A stretch of DNA of 64,000 nucleotides from Providencia alcalifaciens DSM 30120 (GTDB taxonomy: Bacteria > Pseudomonadota > Gammaproteobacteria > Enterobacterales > Enterobacteriaceae), in the NCBI RefSeq assembly GCF_000173415.1, contig NZ_ABXW01000019.1, forward strand, positions 1 through 64,000, written 5' to 3'. Shown in pieces: positions 42,960 through 50,932 of this stretch (positions are counted from its first letter, which is position 1; each line of letters starts with the position of its first letter). A model generated the notes under the pieces. It was not told the origin of the DNA. It did not search any database and saw only the letters and a program-made list of their open reading frames with translations. The position numbers were made by a program, and so were the translations under genes.

Positions 42960-43711
42960 GCTTAGCGCGTACATTTCGTATTGGGCAGATTGTGCCTTCG
43001 TCTAATACCACCATGGAAACTGAAATTCCGGCTATTTTACGTGCCCGTGAAGCCATGTTTGCCGAACGCTTTACATTTCACTCTAGCCGTATGCGTATGC
43101 AAAAAGTGACCAAAGACGAATTAGCTAAAATGGATTCTGACAGTGATCGCTGTGCTATTGAGTTGTCCGATGCTGATGTAGATGTATTGGGGTATGCCTG
43201 CTTAGTTGCCATTATGAGCATGGGTAAAGGCTATCACCGCATTTCGCAAAAACGTCTTCATCAATGCACGATAGATAACGGGCATCCAGCGCCGGTCGTG
43301 ACAAGTGCAGGGGCTTTAGTTGATGGTTTACATGCAATGGGTGCCAAAAAAGTGTCAATTCTGACCCCATACATGAAACCATTAACACAGCTGGTTATCG
43401 ATTACATCGAACATGAAGGTATTGAGGTGGTGGACAGTATCTCTCTAGAAATACCTGATAACCTTGAAGTTGGTAGACAAAATCCATTAGCCCCTGTTGA
43501 AATTACCAAAAAACTGAACACTAATGTGGACGCCATTGTGGCATCAGCTTGTGTACAGATGCCTTCGCTGCCTTCAATTCAATTGATAGAAAATAGAGTG
43601 GGCTTGCCTGTCTTGTCATCATCCGTGGCAACGACATATATGATGCTAAAAAAATTGGGATTAGATACTCGAGTTGATGGCTTTGGCTCACTGCTTAGTG
43701 GCAGATTTTAG
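42956..43711 (+). CDS. maiA: Maleate cis-trans isomerase
   Basis: 251 residues, Asp/Glu racemase fold. The two catalytic cysteines are Cys82 (GYACLVAIMS) and Cys199 (VASACVQMPS), at almost the same positions as in Pseudomonas maleate isomerase. IVPSSNTTMETEIP is the substrate-binding N-terminus. It converts maleate to fumarate for the TCA cycle without cofactor. It is normally found in nicotinate catabolism next to a maleamate amidohydrolase; no nicotinate genes are present here, which supports an aminoaromatic pathway ending at maleate. Confidence 0.87.
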   Translation: MSLARTFRIGQIVPSSNTTMETEIPAILRAREAMFAERFTFHSSRMRMQKVTKDELAKMDSDSDRCAIELSDADVDVLGYACLVAIMSMGKGYHRISQKRLHQCTIDNGHPAPVVTSAGALVDGLHAMGAKKVSILTPYMKPLTQLVIDYIEHEGIEVVDSISLEIPDNLEVGRQNPLAPVEITKKLNTNVDAIVASACVQMPSLPSIQLIENRVGLPVLSSSVATTYMMLKKLGLDTRVDGFGSLLSGRF

Positions 43712-43796
43712 TTAAATTATGTTAAGAGTTCGGTTTCCTTCTGCTACTCTGCTAGCTTCTAACGTGATAAAACCAGAAGCTAAAAAAGAGGAATTG

Positions 43797-44249
43797 ATGC
43801 CTAAATCGAAAGTCTTCGTTGATAATTACCTGCCCGCTCTGCTGGGGCAGGCATGGATGTTGGTTTCTTCTGAATTTCATGCGGTTGTGGAAGCTAACGG
43901 GTTATCCGTGTTGGAATGGCGGGTGCTTTCTACATTGGCGAATAATGGTTCGATGGGGATCACCGAGTTATCGCAAAAAACAGTCAGCAAGCAACCGACT
44001 ATTACGCGGGTTTTACAGCGATTGGAGCAGCAAGGGCATGTAATCCGCCATAATAATCATTCAGGGAGTGACCGACGCGTGACATTAGTCAGTGTAACTT
44101 CGAGTGGAGTGGAGTTAGTGGAAGGATTATTGGTTGCCGCAGAAGAGCATGAAAGGCAGGTTTTAGCACCATTAGGCGCTCGTAAAAGCAAAATGCTCAA
44201 ACAAGTTTTACAAGAATTAATTGATAGACATAGCCCAGAAATCAAATAG
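43797..44249 (+). CDS. MarR-family transcriptional regulator
   Basis: 150 residues from ATG 43797 with AGAGG upstream. Winged helix: GLSVLEWRVLSTLANNGSMGITELSQKTVSKQPTITRVLQRLEQQGHVIR, then the wing GSDRRVTLVSVTSSG. It is the last gene of block 2, 85 bases after maiA, probably co-transcribed. MarR members often repress aromatic catabolic operons until an aryl-CoA or aromatic ligand binds. The palindrome at 33170-33183 is the best candidate operator. Confidence 0.85.
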   Translation: MPKSKVFVDNYLPALLGQAWMLVSSEFHAVVEANGLSVLEWRVLSTLANNGSMGITELSQKTVSKQPTITRVLQRLEQQGHVIRHNNHSGSDRRVTLVSVTSSGVELVEGLLVAAEEHERQVLAPLGARKSKMLKQVLQELIDRHSPEIK

Positions 44250-44523
44250 ATAAACTCCATCGAAATACTAGGATTCATCTGTTTTTGATGAGTATGAGGA
44301 TTTTATAGACCGAAAAATTATTAAACCCTTATAAAACACTAACATATTCATCATAAATGTAATGTGTTGGAAATTAAGTAATATTCTGTAACACAATGAT
44401 TGCTATCGTAGTTTTTGATTTATTTTATTTTTTTTCTAGAGCATAAATTGTCACTTTACATTGATTTGATTTATCTATTTACTGCAAATCAGATAACTAA
44501 GATAAACCATTATGGAGCACTCA

Positions 44524-46170
44524 ATGTCGGTAGTGACACTTGTACTCGTTTTTTTACTTGCAGTCGTCGTGAGCGTGTTCGTTTCACGATTACTTAAAGA
44601 CATTATTCCATTACCTATTATCCAAATCGCGTTAGGTGCTGCCTTATCGTTTTATGGGTTTACAGTGGAATTTGAACCTCATCTGTTTCTATTTTTATTT
44701 ATTCCTCCATTACTGTTTCTTGATGGCTGGCGCATTCCAAAAGAGGCGTTATTTCAAGAAATTAAACCAATTATATCTCTGGCGATCGGTCTGGTTGTTG
44801 TCACAGTGATTGGAATGGGCTTCTTTATTCATTGGTTGATTCCAACGATTTCTCTGGCGGTTGCATTTGCGCTGGCGGCGATTCTTTCGCCGACTGACCC
44901 TGTATCTGTATCCGCAATGACAGTGAATTCACCATTACCTTCGCGTATGGCGCACATTTTAGAAGGGGAGTCCTTACTCAACGATGCAACAGGCTTAGTA
45001 TGCTTTAGCTTTGCGGTTGTCGCGGCACTGACAGGTGAGTTTTCTCTAACTTCTGCCGCAGGGCAATTTGTACTGGTGGCATTTGGCGGTATTGCGATTG
45101 GTTTATTAGTGGCATGGGCTATAGGTTGGTTAAACCAATTCTTGGTTAAGCGTACTGGTGAAGAACCTGCCATCCAAATCATGATTAGCTTATTAATGCC
45201 ATTTACAGCCTATTTACTTGCTGAGCATTTGCATGTTTCTGGGATACTTGCCGCGGTCGTTGCAGGTATTGCGATGCACTATGAAAAAATTGCTGGGCGT
45301 ATGCAAGCCGCAACACGTATGCAAAGTAAGGCAGTTTGGGATACAGTGCAGGCGGGTCTTAACGGCATGATCTTTATCCTACTGGGTGAGCAGTTACCGG
45401 GAATGTGGACGAATATGCCACAGGTCGCTGAAGCAGCAGGTGCTAGCCACCCTTGGATGCTATTTGTGTATGTGGCAGTGATTACCATTGCATTAGGTGC
45501 ATTGCGTTTTGCTTGGGTATGGATATCAATGACATTGACGGTGTTTCATCATCGACGTCGTGGAAAACAAGCGGATGAAGTGCGTATTCGTATGATGGCG
45601 GTGATGGCAACAGCGGGTGTGCGCGGTGCAATTACATTAGCGGGTATTTTGACCTTACCACTGTTGATGCCAGATGGTTCGTTATTCCCTAACCGTGATG
45701 TGGCAATCTTTCTCGCGATGGGAGTCATTTTATGTTCCCTGTTAATTGCGAGTATTGCTTTACCTATTTTAACCAAAGGGTTAGTCCAAGATTTACCCTA
45801 CGATAACGACGAAATTCGTGCTCGTTTGGCGCTAAACGAAGCGGCAATGGCACATATTCGTGAGTTAATGAATCACCCTTCCGAGGATGTGGATGAGATT
45901 GCGATGCGTACCGAAGTCGGTGCTCAGTTGCTCGAAATCTATGGTCGTCGTTTAGATAACTCCGATGAAACTGAATCGGATGTCTTTGACTTACACCGTA
46001 TGATCGAAATGGAACGCTCGATGTCTAATTCCGCTCTTAAGGCGAAGCGTGAAGCCTTATACCAAATGCGTAAAGGAAAAAACATCAACGAACGAGTGTA
46101 TCATCGCTTACGTGATGAACTTGATTTAAAAGAAGAAACATTAAATCACCATAAAAGTTCAAAACACTGA
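44524..46170 (+). CDS. CPA1-family Na+/H+ antiporter, YjcE-like
   Basis: 548 residues from the second ATG (44524), which has GGAG six bases upstream; the ATG at 44512 lacks one. About twelve membrane segments, with FIPPLLFLDGWR and LSPTDPVSVSAM plus LEGESLLNDATGLV, the exchanger core containing the ion-binding Asp. The cytoplasmic tail from about 430 is helical and charged. E. coli YjcE has 549 residues. It exchanges cytoplasmic Na+ or K+ for protons. Monocistronic, with a terminator at 46190. Confidence 0.83.
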   Translation: MSVVTLVLVFLLAVVVSVFVSRLLKDIIPLPIIQIALGAALSFYGFTVEFEPHLFLFLFIPPLLFLDGWRIPKEALFQEIKPIISLAIGLVVVTVIGMGFFIHWLIPTISLAVAFALAAILSPTDPVSVSAMTVNSPLPSRMAHILEGESLLNDATGLVCFSFAVVAALTGEFSLTSAAGQFVLVAFGGIAIGLLVAWAIGWLNQFLVKRTGEEPAIQIMISLLMPFTAYLLAEHLHVSGILAAVVAGIAMHYEKIAGRMQAATRMQSKAVWDTVQAGLNGMIFILLGEQLPGMWTNMPQVAEAAGASHPWMLFVYVAVITIALGALRFAWVWISMTLTVFHHRRRGKQADEVRIRMMAVMATAGVRGAITLAGILTLPLLMPDGSLFPNRDVAIFLAMGVILCSLLIASIALPILTKGLVQDLPYDNDEIRARLALNEAAMAHIRELMNHPSEDVDEIAMRTEVGAQLLEIYGRRLDNSDETESDVFDLHRMIEMERSMSNSALKAKREALYQMRKGKNINERVYHRLRDELDLKEETLNHHKSSKH

Positions 46171-46189
46171 TTCATGAAATGTTGACTCT

Positions 46190-46217
46190 AACGGCTTAAG
46201 ATACTTAAGCCGTTTTT
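46190..46217 (+). terminator. Terminator of the Na+/H+ antiporter gene
   Basis: Eleven-bp stem AACGGCTTAAG/CTTAAGCCGTT (46190-46200 with 46204-46214) ending in five T. Confidence 0.85.
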
Positions 46218-46226
46218 ACATCATCA

Positions 46227-46254
46227 TTGAAATATATTTTATTACTGATAATGT
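46227..46254 (+). promoter_or_regulatory. Sigma70-type promoter of the leader peptide transcript
   Basis: TTGAAA at 46227-46232 and TAATGT at 46249-46254, spacer 16 bases, ahead of the leader peptide. It follows the terminator of the previous gene directly. Confidence 0.5.
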
Positions 46255-46282
46255 ATTTTCTAATTCTATTGAGGAAAAAACT

Positions 46283-46330
46283 ATGTCGCAGCATGCCGCT
46301 CATTTAATGATTATGATGACCATCACTTAA
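46283..46330 (+). CDS. Attenuator leader peptide, 15 residues
   Basis: MSQHAAHLMIMMTIT with GAGG eight bases before its ATG. It ends just ahead of a three-way hairpin system (46320-46380). The run Leu-Met-Ile-Met-Met-Thr-Ile-Thr holds the probable control codons (four Met in total, two Ile, two Thr, two His). It does not match the thr, ilv, leu, his, phe, trp or pheST leaders as I remember them. A real leader is strongly suggested by ribosome site, placement and RNA structure; the sensed amino acid, perhaps methionine or isoleucine/threonine, is open. Confidence 0.7.
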   Translation: MSQHAAHLMIMMTIT

Positions 46331-46380
46331 CTGGTGGGAGTCTGTGACATCCTCAACCCGCCAGATAAGGCGGGTTTTTT
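46320..46380 (+). promoter_or_regulatory. Transcription attenuator (1:2, 2:3 and 3:4 pairings) with terminator
   Basis: Region 1 CCATCA (46320-46325) lies in the last leader codons and pairs with TGGTGG of region 2 (46332-46337). Region 2 CTGGTGGG (46331-46338) can instead pair with CCCGCCAG of region 3 (46357-46364). Region 3 AACCCGCC (46355-46362) pairs with GGCGGGTT of region 4 (46369-46376), giving a terminator with six T (46375-46380). A ribosome stalled on the late leader codons would cover region 1 and favour antitermination. Confidence 0.75.
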
Positions 46381-46416
46381 GTCCTTGTCTGGTTAACTTT
46401 CCACAAGGAACTATCA

Positions 46417-46833
46417 ATGAATCTTCTCGATAATACTCAAAAACATACCCAAGATCTTGAAGCCTTAATTGCCAGCGCAGATCGTGCAATCACAGAAGAA
46501 AATTTCAGTTATTTAATGAATTTCTATTCTGAAAATGGCGCATTAGTGGTGAAAGATGGCTTGCATGTCCATGGAAAAGAGAACCTCCAGAAAGCCTTTT
46601 CTACTATTGCAGAATTTTTTAATCATACTCTGCAAGTTTCCCAAGGTGCGGTGAAAGTCATTTTTGGTGAAGACTGCGCCTTAGTGCTCGCTGAGACTCT
46701 TTTAAGTGCACAAATGCAGGATGGCACCGAATTTAATACGGCGCGAGAAGCCACCTACGTTTTTAAACTGATTGAAGGCAAGTGGTTATGCGTGATTGAT
46801 AATTCCTATGGCACATCATTGCTGAAATCGTAA
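46417..46833 (+). CDS. SnoaL-like/NTF2-fold small protein
   Basis: 138 residues, ATG 46417 with AAGGA seven bases upstream. The pattern LEALIASADRAITEENFSYLMNFYSENGALVVKDGLHVHGKENLQKAFSTI, then AREATYVFKLIEGKWLCVIDNSYG, is that of DUF4440/SnoaL-like NTF2-fold proteins, which include small hydrolases, isomerases and binding proteins. No catalytic residue can be assigned. It is the only gene under the attenuator at 46320-46380, so its expression should depend on charged tRNA supply. Function unknown. Confidence 0.75.
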   Translation: MNLLDNTQKHTQDLEALIASADRAITEENFSYLMNFYSENGALVVKDGLHVHGKENLQKAFSTIAEFFNHTLQVSQGAVKVIFGEDCALVLAETLLSAQMQDGTEFNTAREATYVFKLIEGKWLCVIDNSYGTSLLKS

Positions 46834-46997
46834 AGCTCAATCATGGCTGCTGAGTCTATTTTTGTTGGTATAGAACAGCGAAATTCAGTTTACGTAATCA
46901 ATGGTTTTTTATTGTAATTATTGAGTTTTGCTGTTGTGTTTGAAGTTAGCTCTAAGGTTTATACTCGAGTGAAGAATAACAGTAGAGGATATCTTTT

Positions 46998-47273
46998 ATG
47001 TCAATTTTCAGCTGGTTATTTAATCTCAGTAAACATCGCGGCGGCGCTAAACACGGTGGCCAATATCAAAATAATTCAAGGCATGGTAGCGATTCTAAGC
47101 ACAATAACGGTGATAAACACAATTACCAAGATAAGCACGGGTATGGTGCGAAACTGGGGGAGGGTTATCAATACGGTGACCGCCAAAACGCGGAAGGAAT
47201 AATCTGCCCACAATGCCGCAGTATCGTCAGCCTAAATGCGAAATTTTGCAGCGAGTGTGGAACGGCAACTTAG
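46998..47273 (+). CDS. His/Gly-rich protein with C-terminal zinc ribbon
   Basis: 91 residues, ATG 46998 after AGAGGA. Three parts: a short hydrophobic N-terminus (MSIFSWLFNL), a low-complexity middle rich in His, Gly, Asn and Lys (about 12-65, with many H residues in KHGG, RHGSDSKHNNGDKHN, DKHG), and a zinc-ribbon end with CPQC and CSEC (four cysteines). The frame at 46921-47202 is a shadow. The middle could bind metal ions. Function unknown. Confidence 0.7.
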   Translation: MSIFSWLFNLSKHRGGAKHGGQYQNNSRHGSDSKHNNGDKHNYQDKHGYGAKLGEGYQYGDRQNAEGIICPQCRSIVSLNAKFCSECGTAT

Positions 47274-47309
47274 GAAAATAGAAAAGGTATTCCGAGTTCA
47301 GGAGGAAGC

Positions 47310-47867
47310 ATGATTGCATCGTTTTTTTCTCAAAAAAATCATTACCAACTCTATATTAAAAATTTTATTGCATCACCCGCCTCGATGGGAACAGTGATGC
47401 CATCATCTCGCTGGTTATGCTATGCAATAGTTAGCAATATAGATTGGAGAAATTGCATAAAAATTGCAGAGATCGGTGCGGGTAATGGTGTAATGACGCG
47501 TTACATTGCAAATGAAATTCCTGAGAAATCGAGTTTGGAGCTCTATGAAATTAATCGTGATTTTATTGCTATTTTAAATCAGATTGAAGATCCCAGAGTA
47601 ACAGTTAAACCCTGCTCAGCTGAATATTTACGTGGCGATTATGATCTGATTATTTCAGGGCTCCCTTTCTTGTCTCTACATAAAAAAACCAGTATGCGAA
47701 TCTTGAAAAAGGTACGCCAAAGCTTGCTCAAGAATCACGGTAGGCTGGTGCTATTTCAGTATACACAAGGTTGCGAGCGGTTATTTTCTCGTTATTTTTC
47801 ATTTACAAAAGAGCGGGTATATCGAAATTTCCCACCTGCTTGGGTGTATACCTGCGTACCCAAATAA
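47310..47867 (+). CDS. Class I SAM methyltransferase, phospholipid N-methyltransferase-like
   Basis: 185 residues. The start FIASPASMGTVMPSSRWLCYAIV matches the FxxxPxxxGxxxPSS opening of PmtA-like enzymes and of rRNA adenine dimethylase relatives. SAM site: IAEIGAGNGVMTRYIA, with YEINRDF as the acidic ribose-binding residue. DLIISGLPFLSL stands at motif IV. Substrate unproven; phosphatidylethanolamine would be the family guess. ATG 47310 follows AGGAGG. It converges with a flavin reductase gene over a shared terminator. Confidence 0.72.
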   Translation: MIASFFSQKNHYQLYIKNFIASPASMGTVMPSSRWLCYAIVSNIDWRNCIKIAEIGAGNGVMTRYIANEIPEKSSLELYEINRDFIAILNQIEDPRVTVKPCSAEYLRGDYDLIISGLPFLSLHKKTSMRILKKVRQSLLKNHGRLVLFQYTQGCERLFSRYFSFTKERVYRNFPPAWVYTCVPK

Positions 47868-47874
47868 TGGGTTT

Positions 47875-47903
47875 TAAGACCAGCGTAATATGTGCTGGTC
47901 TTA
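47875..47903. terminator. Bidirectional terminator between convergent genes
   Basis: Ten-bp stem TAAGACCAGC/GCTGGTCTTA (47875-47884 with 47894-47903) between two converging genes. Short T-runs on either side. Confidence 0.65.
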
Positions 47904-47914
47904 GCCTCTATTGA

Positions 47915-48535
47915 TTATTTAGGGCGATACATTTCGAGTTTTTGTTGCTCTTCAATCCAGTAATAATCAGCCGGTCCCCCCGCCCGCATCAGAGGTTTTT
48001 GGCGGGCACTGTTATATAAGCCTTGCTCTAAGGTAGCTTCATCGATATGCACCATCACGACTTCTCCCATGACCATCCACGTATCCAGTAGGCTACCATC
48101 TGCACGCTTTAATTGCTGATATTCAGTGACCACACACTCCATGGAAACAGGCGTTTGGGCGATGCGTGGAGGAGTCACCAGTGTGGATGGCAAAGTAGAA
48201 AGCTGCGTGAGGTCAAATTCACTTTCTCCATGAGGTAGCATGGCGCTGCTTAGGTTGATCTGCTGAGCTAATTCGAGGGTCGCAAGATTATAAACAAACT
48301 CTCCCGTTTCTATTGCGTTAGTGACAGAATCTTTTTTTCCAACACTGGAAAAGACCAAAATAGGCGGAGAATAATTAAAGATATTGAAAAAACTATAAGG
48401 TGCAAGATTCGTTCTACCTTGCTTATCACATGTGGAAATCCAACCTATAGGGCGAGGAGCGATCAATGAGGGAATAGGGTCGTGGGGAAGACCATGACCT
48501 TGTTGTGGTTGGTAGCTATAAAATTGAGTTTGCAT
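47915..48535 (-). CDS. Flavin reductase-like domain protein (DIM6/NTAB type)
   Basis: 206 residues. FMN-binding split-barrel motifs: LIAPRPIGWISTCDKQGRTNLAPYSFFNIFNYSPPILVFS, KDSVTNAIETGEFVYNLAT and a closing PADYYWIEEQQKLEMYRP. This group has the flavin reductase fold but often unknown activity. AGGAG stands before ATG 48535. It is monocistronic and unrelated by position to the StyB-like reductase at 27453. Confidence 0.78.
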   Translation of the reverse strand: MQTQFYSYQPQQGHGLPHDPIPSLIAPRPIGWISTCDKQGRTNLAPYSFFNIFNYSPPILVFSSVGKKDSVTNAIETGEFVYNLATLELAQQINLSSAMLPHGESEFDLTQLSTLPSTLVTPPRIAQTPVSMECVVTEYQQLKRADGSLLDTWMVMGEVVMVHIDEATLEQGLYNSARQKPLMRAGGPADYYWIEEQQKLEMYRPK

Positions 48536-49192
48536 TATTGGCTCCTTTTTTCATTATCCTAACGGATTAATTTATTTCAGTTAATATTTAAAAATGAAAA
48601 ATGCATCATTTGTATAGTTTTAGCATGATATGGATAAAATAGGTTTTATTATTGATTGATAGGTTTCGATTTCCTTTTAGTGCTCTTTTTTAAATTATAT
48701 TTTAAATCTTATGGGTTGAATTTATGTAACGCATATAATGTGTAATTTTAGGTTGTTTTTTATTTTTAATTAAATATTGTATTTTTAATTTTGATATTTT
48801 TAATTAAAACGAAAGTTCTTTTTTGGGCGTTTTTTTAGTGTCATTTTCAAAAATGAAAATAGTTTATTTTTATTAAAGATAATTGATGTTTTTTTACAGC
48901 TTTTAGTATGTTTAATTATTAGATATTTAAATTATTACATAATTATATAATGCATATGTAATTATGTAACTTTTTGATAAATATTGGTATGTTTAATTTT
49001 TTCTAGGTTGAAGGTGATCAATAAAATTAATTTGATAGGTATTAACTATTAAATAATATAATTTCGATCGATATAAACGTATTTACAGATTTATTTCTTG
49101 TATCTATATTTTAATCAATTAATTTCCTGCACTTTGGATATATCCATTTTTTATTTAACTATTTGCTCAATGATATGGCTACCTTTGAGTAA
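48536..49192. other. AT-rich region upstream of the first fimbrial operon
   Basis: 657 bases, very AT-rich, between divergent genes. It must hold the promoters of both. I looked for long inverted repeats that would mark a fimS/mrp-type invertible promoter and found none, and no recombinase gene is adjacent. Such base composition is typical of H-NS-bound fimbrial control regions. Confidence 0.5.
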
Positions 49193-49570
49193 ATGAAATT
49201 AAAGCTATTTAAATTTGGTTTTAATATTATGAAAAACAAATATCGACTACGTGAAGAGGTTGGTTCATTTATTAGGGAGGCTAGGCTTAATTGTTCACTG
49301 ACTGGTGAGGAATTAGGTCGGATGCTCCATATTAGTCAACAACAAATATCCCGATATGAACGTGGTATTACGAGTGTGAGCATTGAAACTCTTGATGCCA
49401 TATTAAATAAATTAGGCAAAGATTGGTCTGACTTTTTTTTTAAAGTTATAGCCAATTATTCAGATGAAGTAGCAGAAATAAAACTACAAGATAATTTTTT
49501 ATTTCAAGATAAAAAATCAAAATATTCATATTACGATAAATTGAAGTTCAGGGCATTACATGAGCTTTAA
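49193..49570 (+). CDS. XRE-family fimbria-associated regulator, MrpJ-like
   Basis: 125 residues. HTH_3 domain at about 22-75: FIREARLNCSLTGEELGRMLHISQQQISRYERGITSVSIETLDAIL. SQQQISRYERG is the hallmark of the MrpJ group in Proteus, whose members repress flagellar genes when fimbriae are expressed. Here it is the first gene ahead of the pilin, while mrpJ in the mrp operon is last. ATG 49193 has a GAG four bases upstream; ATG 49229 is a weaker option. Confidence 0.82.
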   Translation: MKLKLFKFGFNIMKNKYRLREEVGSFIREARLNCSLTGEELGRMLHISQQQISRYERGITSVSIETLDAILNKLGKDWSDFFFKVIANYSDEVAEIKLQDNFLFQDKKSKYSYYDKLKFRALHEL

Positions 49571-49665
49571 TACCCAATAATGATATTTAACATGTTGTTC
49601 TCTCCATTAATTATTTAATGGTGTTTTGCATTTCTCTCATCTTTAAACGAAAGGAAAGTCATTCT

Positions 49666-50217
49666 ATGAAACTTAATCAGTTAGCAACCATGACGCTGCT
49701 GGCAGCATCGGCGACTTCTTTTGGTGTTATGGCGGAGAATACCGGTACGGTGAATTTTATCGGTACAGTTGTGACTTCGCCCTGCAATATTGCTCAGTCT
49801 TCTTTGAAACAAACCATTGATTTTGGTCAGCTTTCTCGTCGAGGCTTAGAGAATGGTCGCAATGCGGAGGTGGATTTTAATATTGAATTAACGGGATGTG
49901 ATTTTTCAGATTACACCAAAGATGCCGCAGGAACACCTGCGGTAGTGAAAAGCATGGAACTGGTTTTTACAGGGCAAAATTACGCGGATGCGGGTAATAC
50001 CTTGCTCTCAACGTCTGCTGGCAATGCAAATAACGTGGGGATTGGTATTGATGGTTTTGAGTTTGGTAAAGCCAAAGATATTTTTTCCCGTATTATCAAT
50101 AAGAAGGGTGATAACACTTTAACGTTCAAAGCATTAGCTAAAGCCATTGATACGAATAAAGATGTCGCTGAAGGTAAATTTAGTGCCGTAACTAACTTCC
50201 GCATTACTTACCAGTAA
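49666..50217 (+). CDS. Major fimbrial subunit, MrpA-like
   Basis: 183 residues from ATG 49666 (AAGGAAAG upstream). Signal peptide MKLNQLATMTLLAASATSFGVMA, then GTVNFIGTVVTSPCNIA with the first of two conserved cysteines, ELTGCDF with the second, and the C-terminal FRITYQ with penultimate Tyr used for chaperone recognition. Predicted to form the pilus rod. An intra-operon hairpin at 50229-50252 follows, which could favour pilin over the assembly proteins. Confidence 0.85.
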   Translation: MKLNQLATMTLLAASATSFGVMAENTGTVNFIGTVVTSPCNIAQSSLKQTIDFGQLSRRGLENGRNAEVDFNIELTGCDFSDYTKDAAGTPAVVKSMELVFTGQNYADAGNTLLSTSAGNANNVGIGIDGFEFGKAKDIFSRIINKKGDNTLTFKALAKAIDTNKDVAEGKFSAVTNFRITYQ

Positions 50218-50228
50218 ACATCTGAGTC

Positions 50229-50252
50229 TACCGCTGGCATTCGCTGGCGGTA
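50229..50252 (+). terminator. Intra-operon hairpin after the major pilin
   Basis: Stem TACCGC/GCGGTA (50229-50234 with 50247-50252) without a T-run. A second 8-bp hairpin (50878-50885 with 5090 to 97 region, i.e. 50890-50897) precedes the usher gene. Such elements are common in fimbrial operons and may set subunit ratios. Confidence 0.35.
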
Positions 50253-50278
50253 TTACGACTGAGTTGAGGGAGGAAACT

Positions 50279-50860
50279 GTGATTGTTTATCGATGGGTCA
50301 CTCGCCAATTAGCACAATTGATAATGGTCAGTATTCTGGTATACCCAGTCATTTCAGGGGCTGAAAGCAAGAAAAAAATTGAGCTTAATGGAAGCGCAAC
50401 TCTCAAAGGTATTGTGATTGCGACACCGTGTTCGGTTGTGATGCAAAATAGGTTCCAAACGATTGATTTCTCGCCGCTAGCTATCACGATGCTCGGGACT
50501 AAATTGCAACGTGAACAGCATAACCAACCTTTCATTCTTGAGTTAAGAGATTGTGGAAGTCTTTATTCTTCGCTTGATGTTAAAACGTGGTCTATTCGCT
50601 TTATGGGACAAACCGCGGAACACATTAATGGGTTTGTCTTGCAAGGAGCTTCGCGAGGTCTTGGGGTTTCGGTACTGGATAATCGTTTAAATGCATTGGT
50701 GCCGGGTCAATATTATTCTTTGTCAGACAATGTGTTACTGCATGATAAATCAGAGAAAACGCTCTTTTTACAGTACTTTTTACGTTTGGAGCTGACAGGA
50801 GAACCGATTCAAGCGGGTAACTATCAAGGATTAATCCGCTTTTTCATCGATTATCAATAA
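50279..50860 (+). CDS. Minor fimbrial subunit
   Basis: 193 residues from GTG 50279, which follows GGAGG by five bases; the TTG at 50264 would start before the ribosome site. A signal-like N-terminus ends near SGA-E. Pilin pattern: SATLKGIVIATPCSVVMQ (Cys) and LELRDCGSLY (Cys), closing LIRFFIDYQ. Similar to MrpB-type minor or terminator subunits, which anchor the rod. It lies between the major pilin and the usher. Confidence 0.78.
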   Translation: MIVYRWVTRQLAQLIMVSILVYPVISGAESKKKIELNGSATLKGIVIATPCSVVMQNRFQTIDFSPLAITMLGTKLQREQHNQPFILELRDCGSLYSSLDVKTWSIRFMGQTAEHINGFVLQGASRGLGVSVLDNRLNALVPGQYYSLSDNVLLHDKSEKTLFLQYFLRLELTGEPIQAGNYQGLIRFFIDYQ

Positions 50861-50932
50861 ATTGCAAATAAACATAATCTCGAAATTCCTTTCGAGAGGG
50901 GCACACTCGTCGCATTTGGGGTGGTATAGGGC

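Noticed and set aside
46921-47202. 93-residue ORF overlapping the zinc-ribbon gene
   Set aside because: Shadow frame; the alternative frame has a ribosome site and a CxxC...CxxC motif.
48536-49192. Possible invertible fimbrial promoter
   Set aside because: No matching inverted repeats and no recombinase gene found by eye; only AT-richness supports it.
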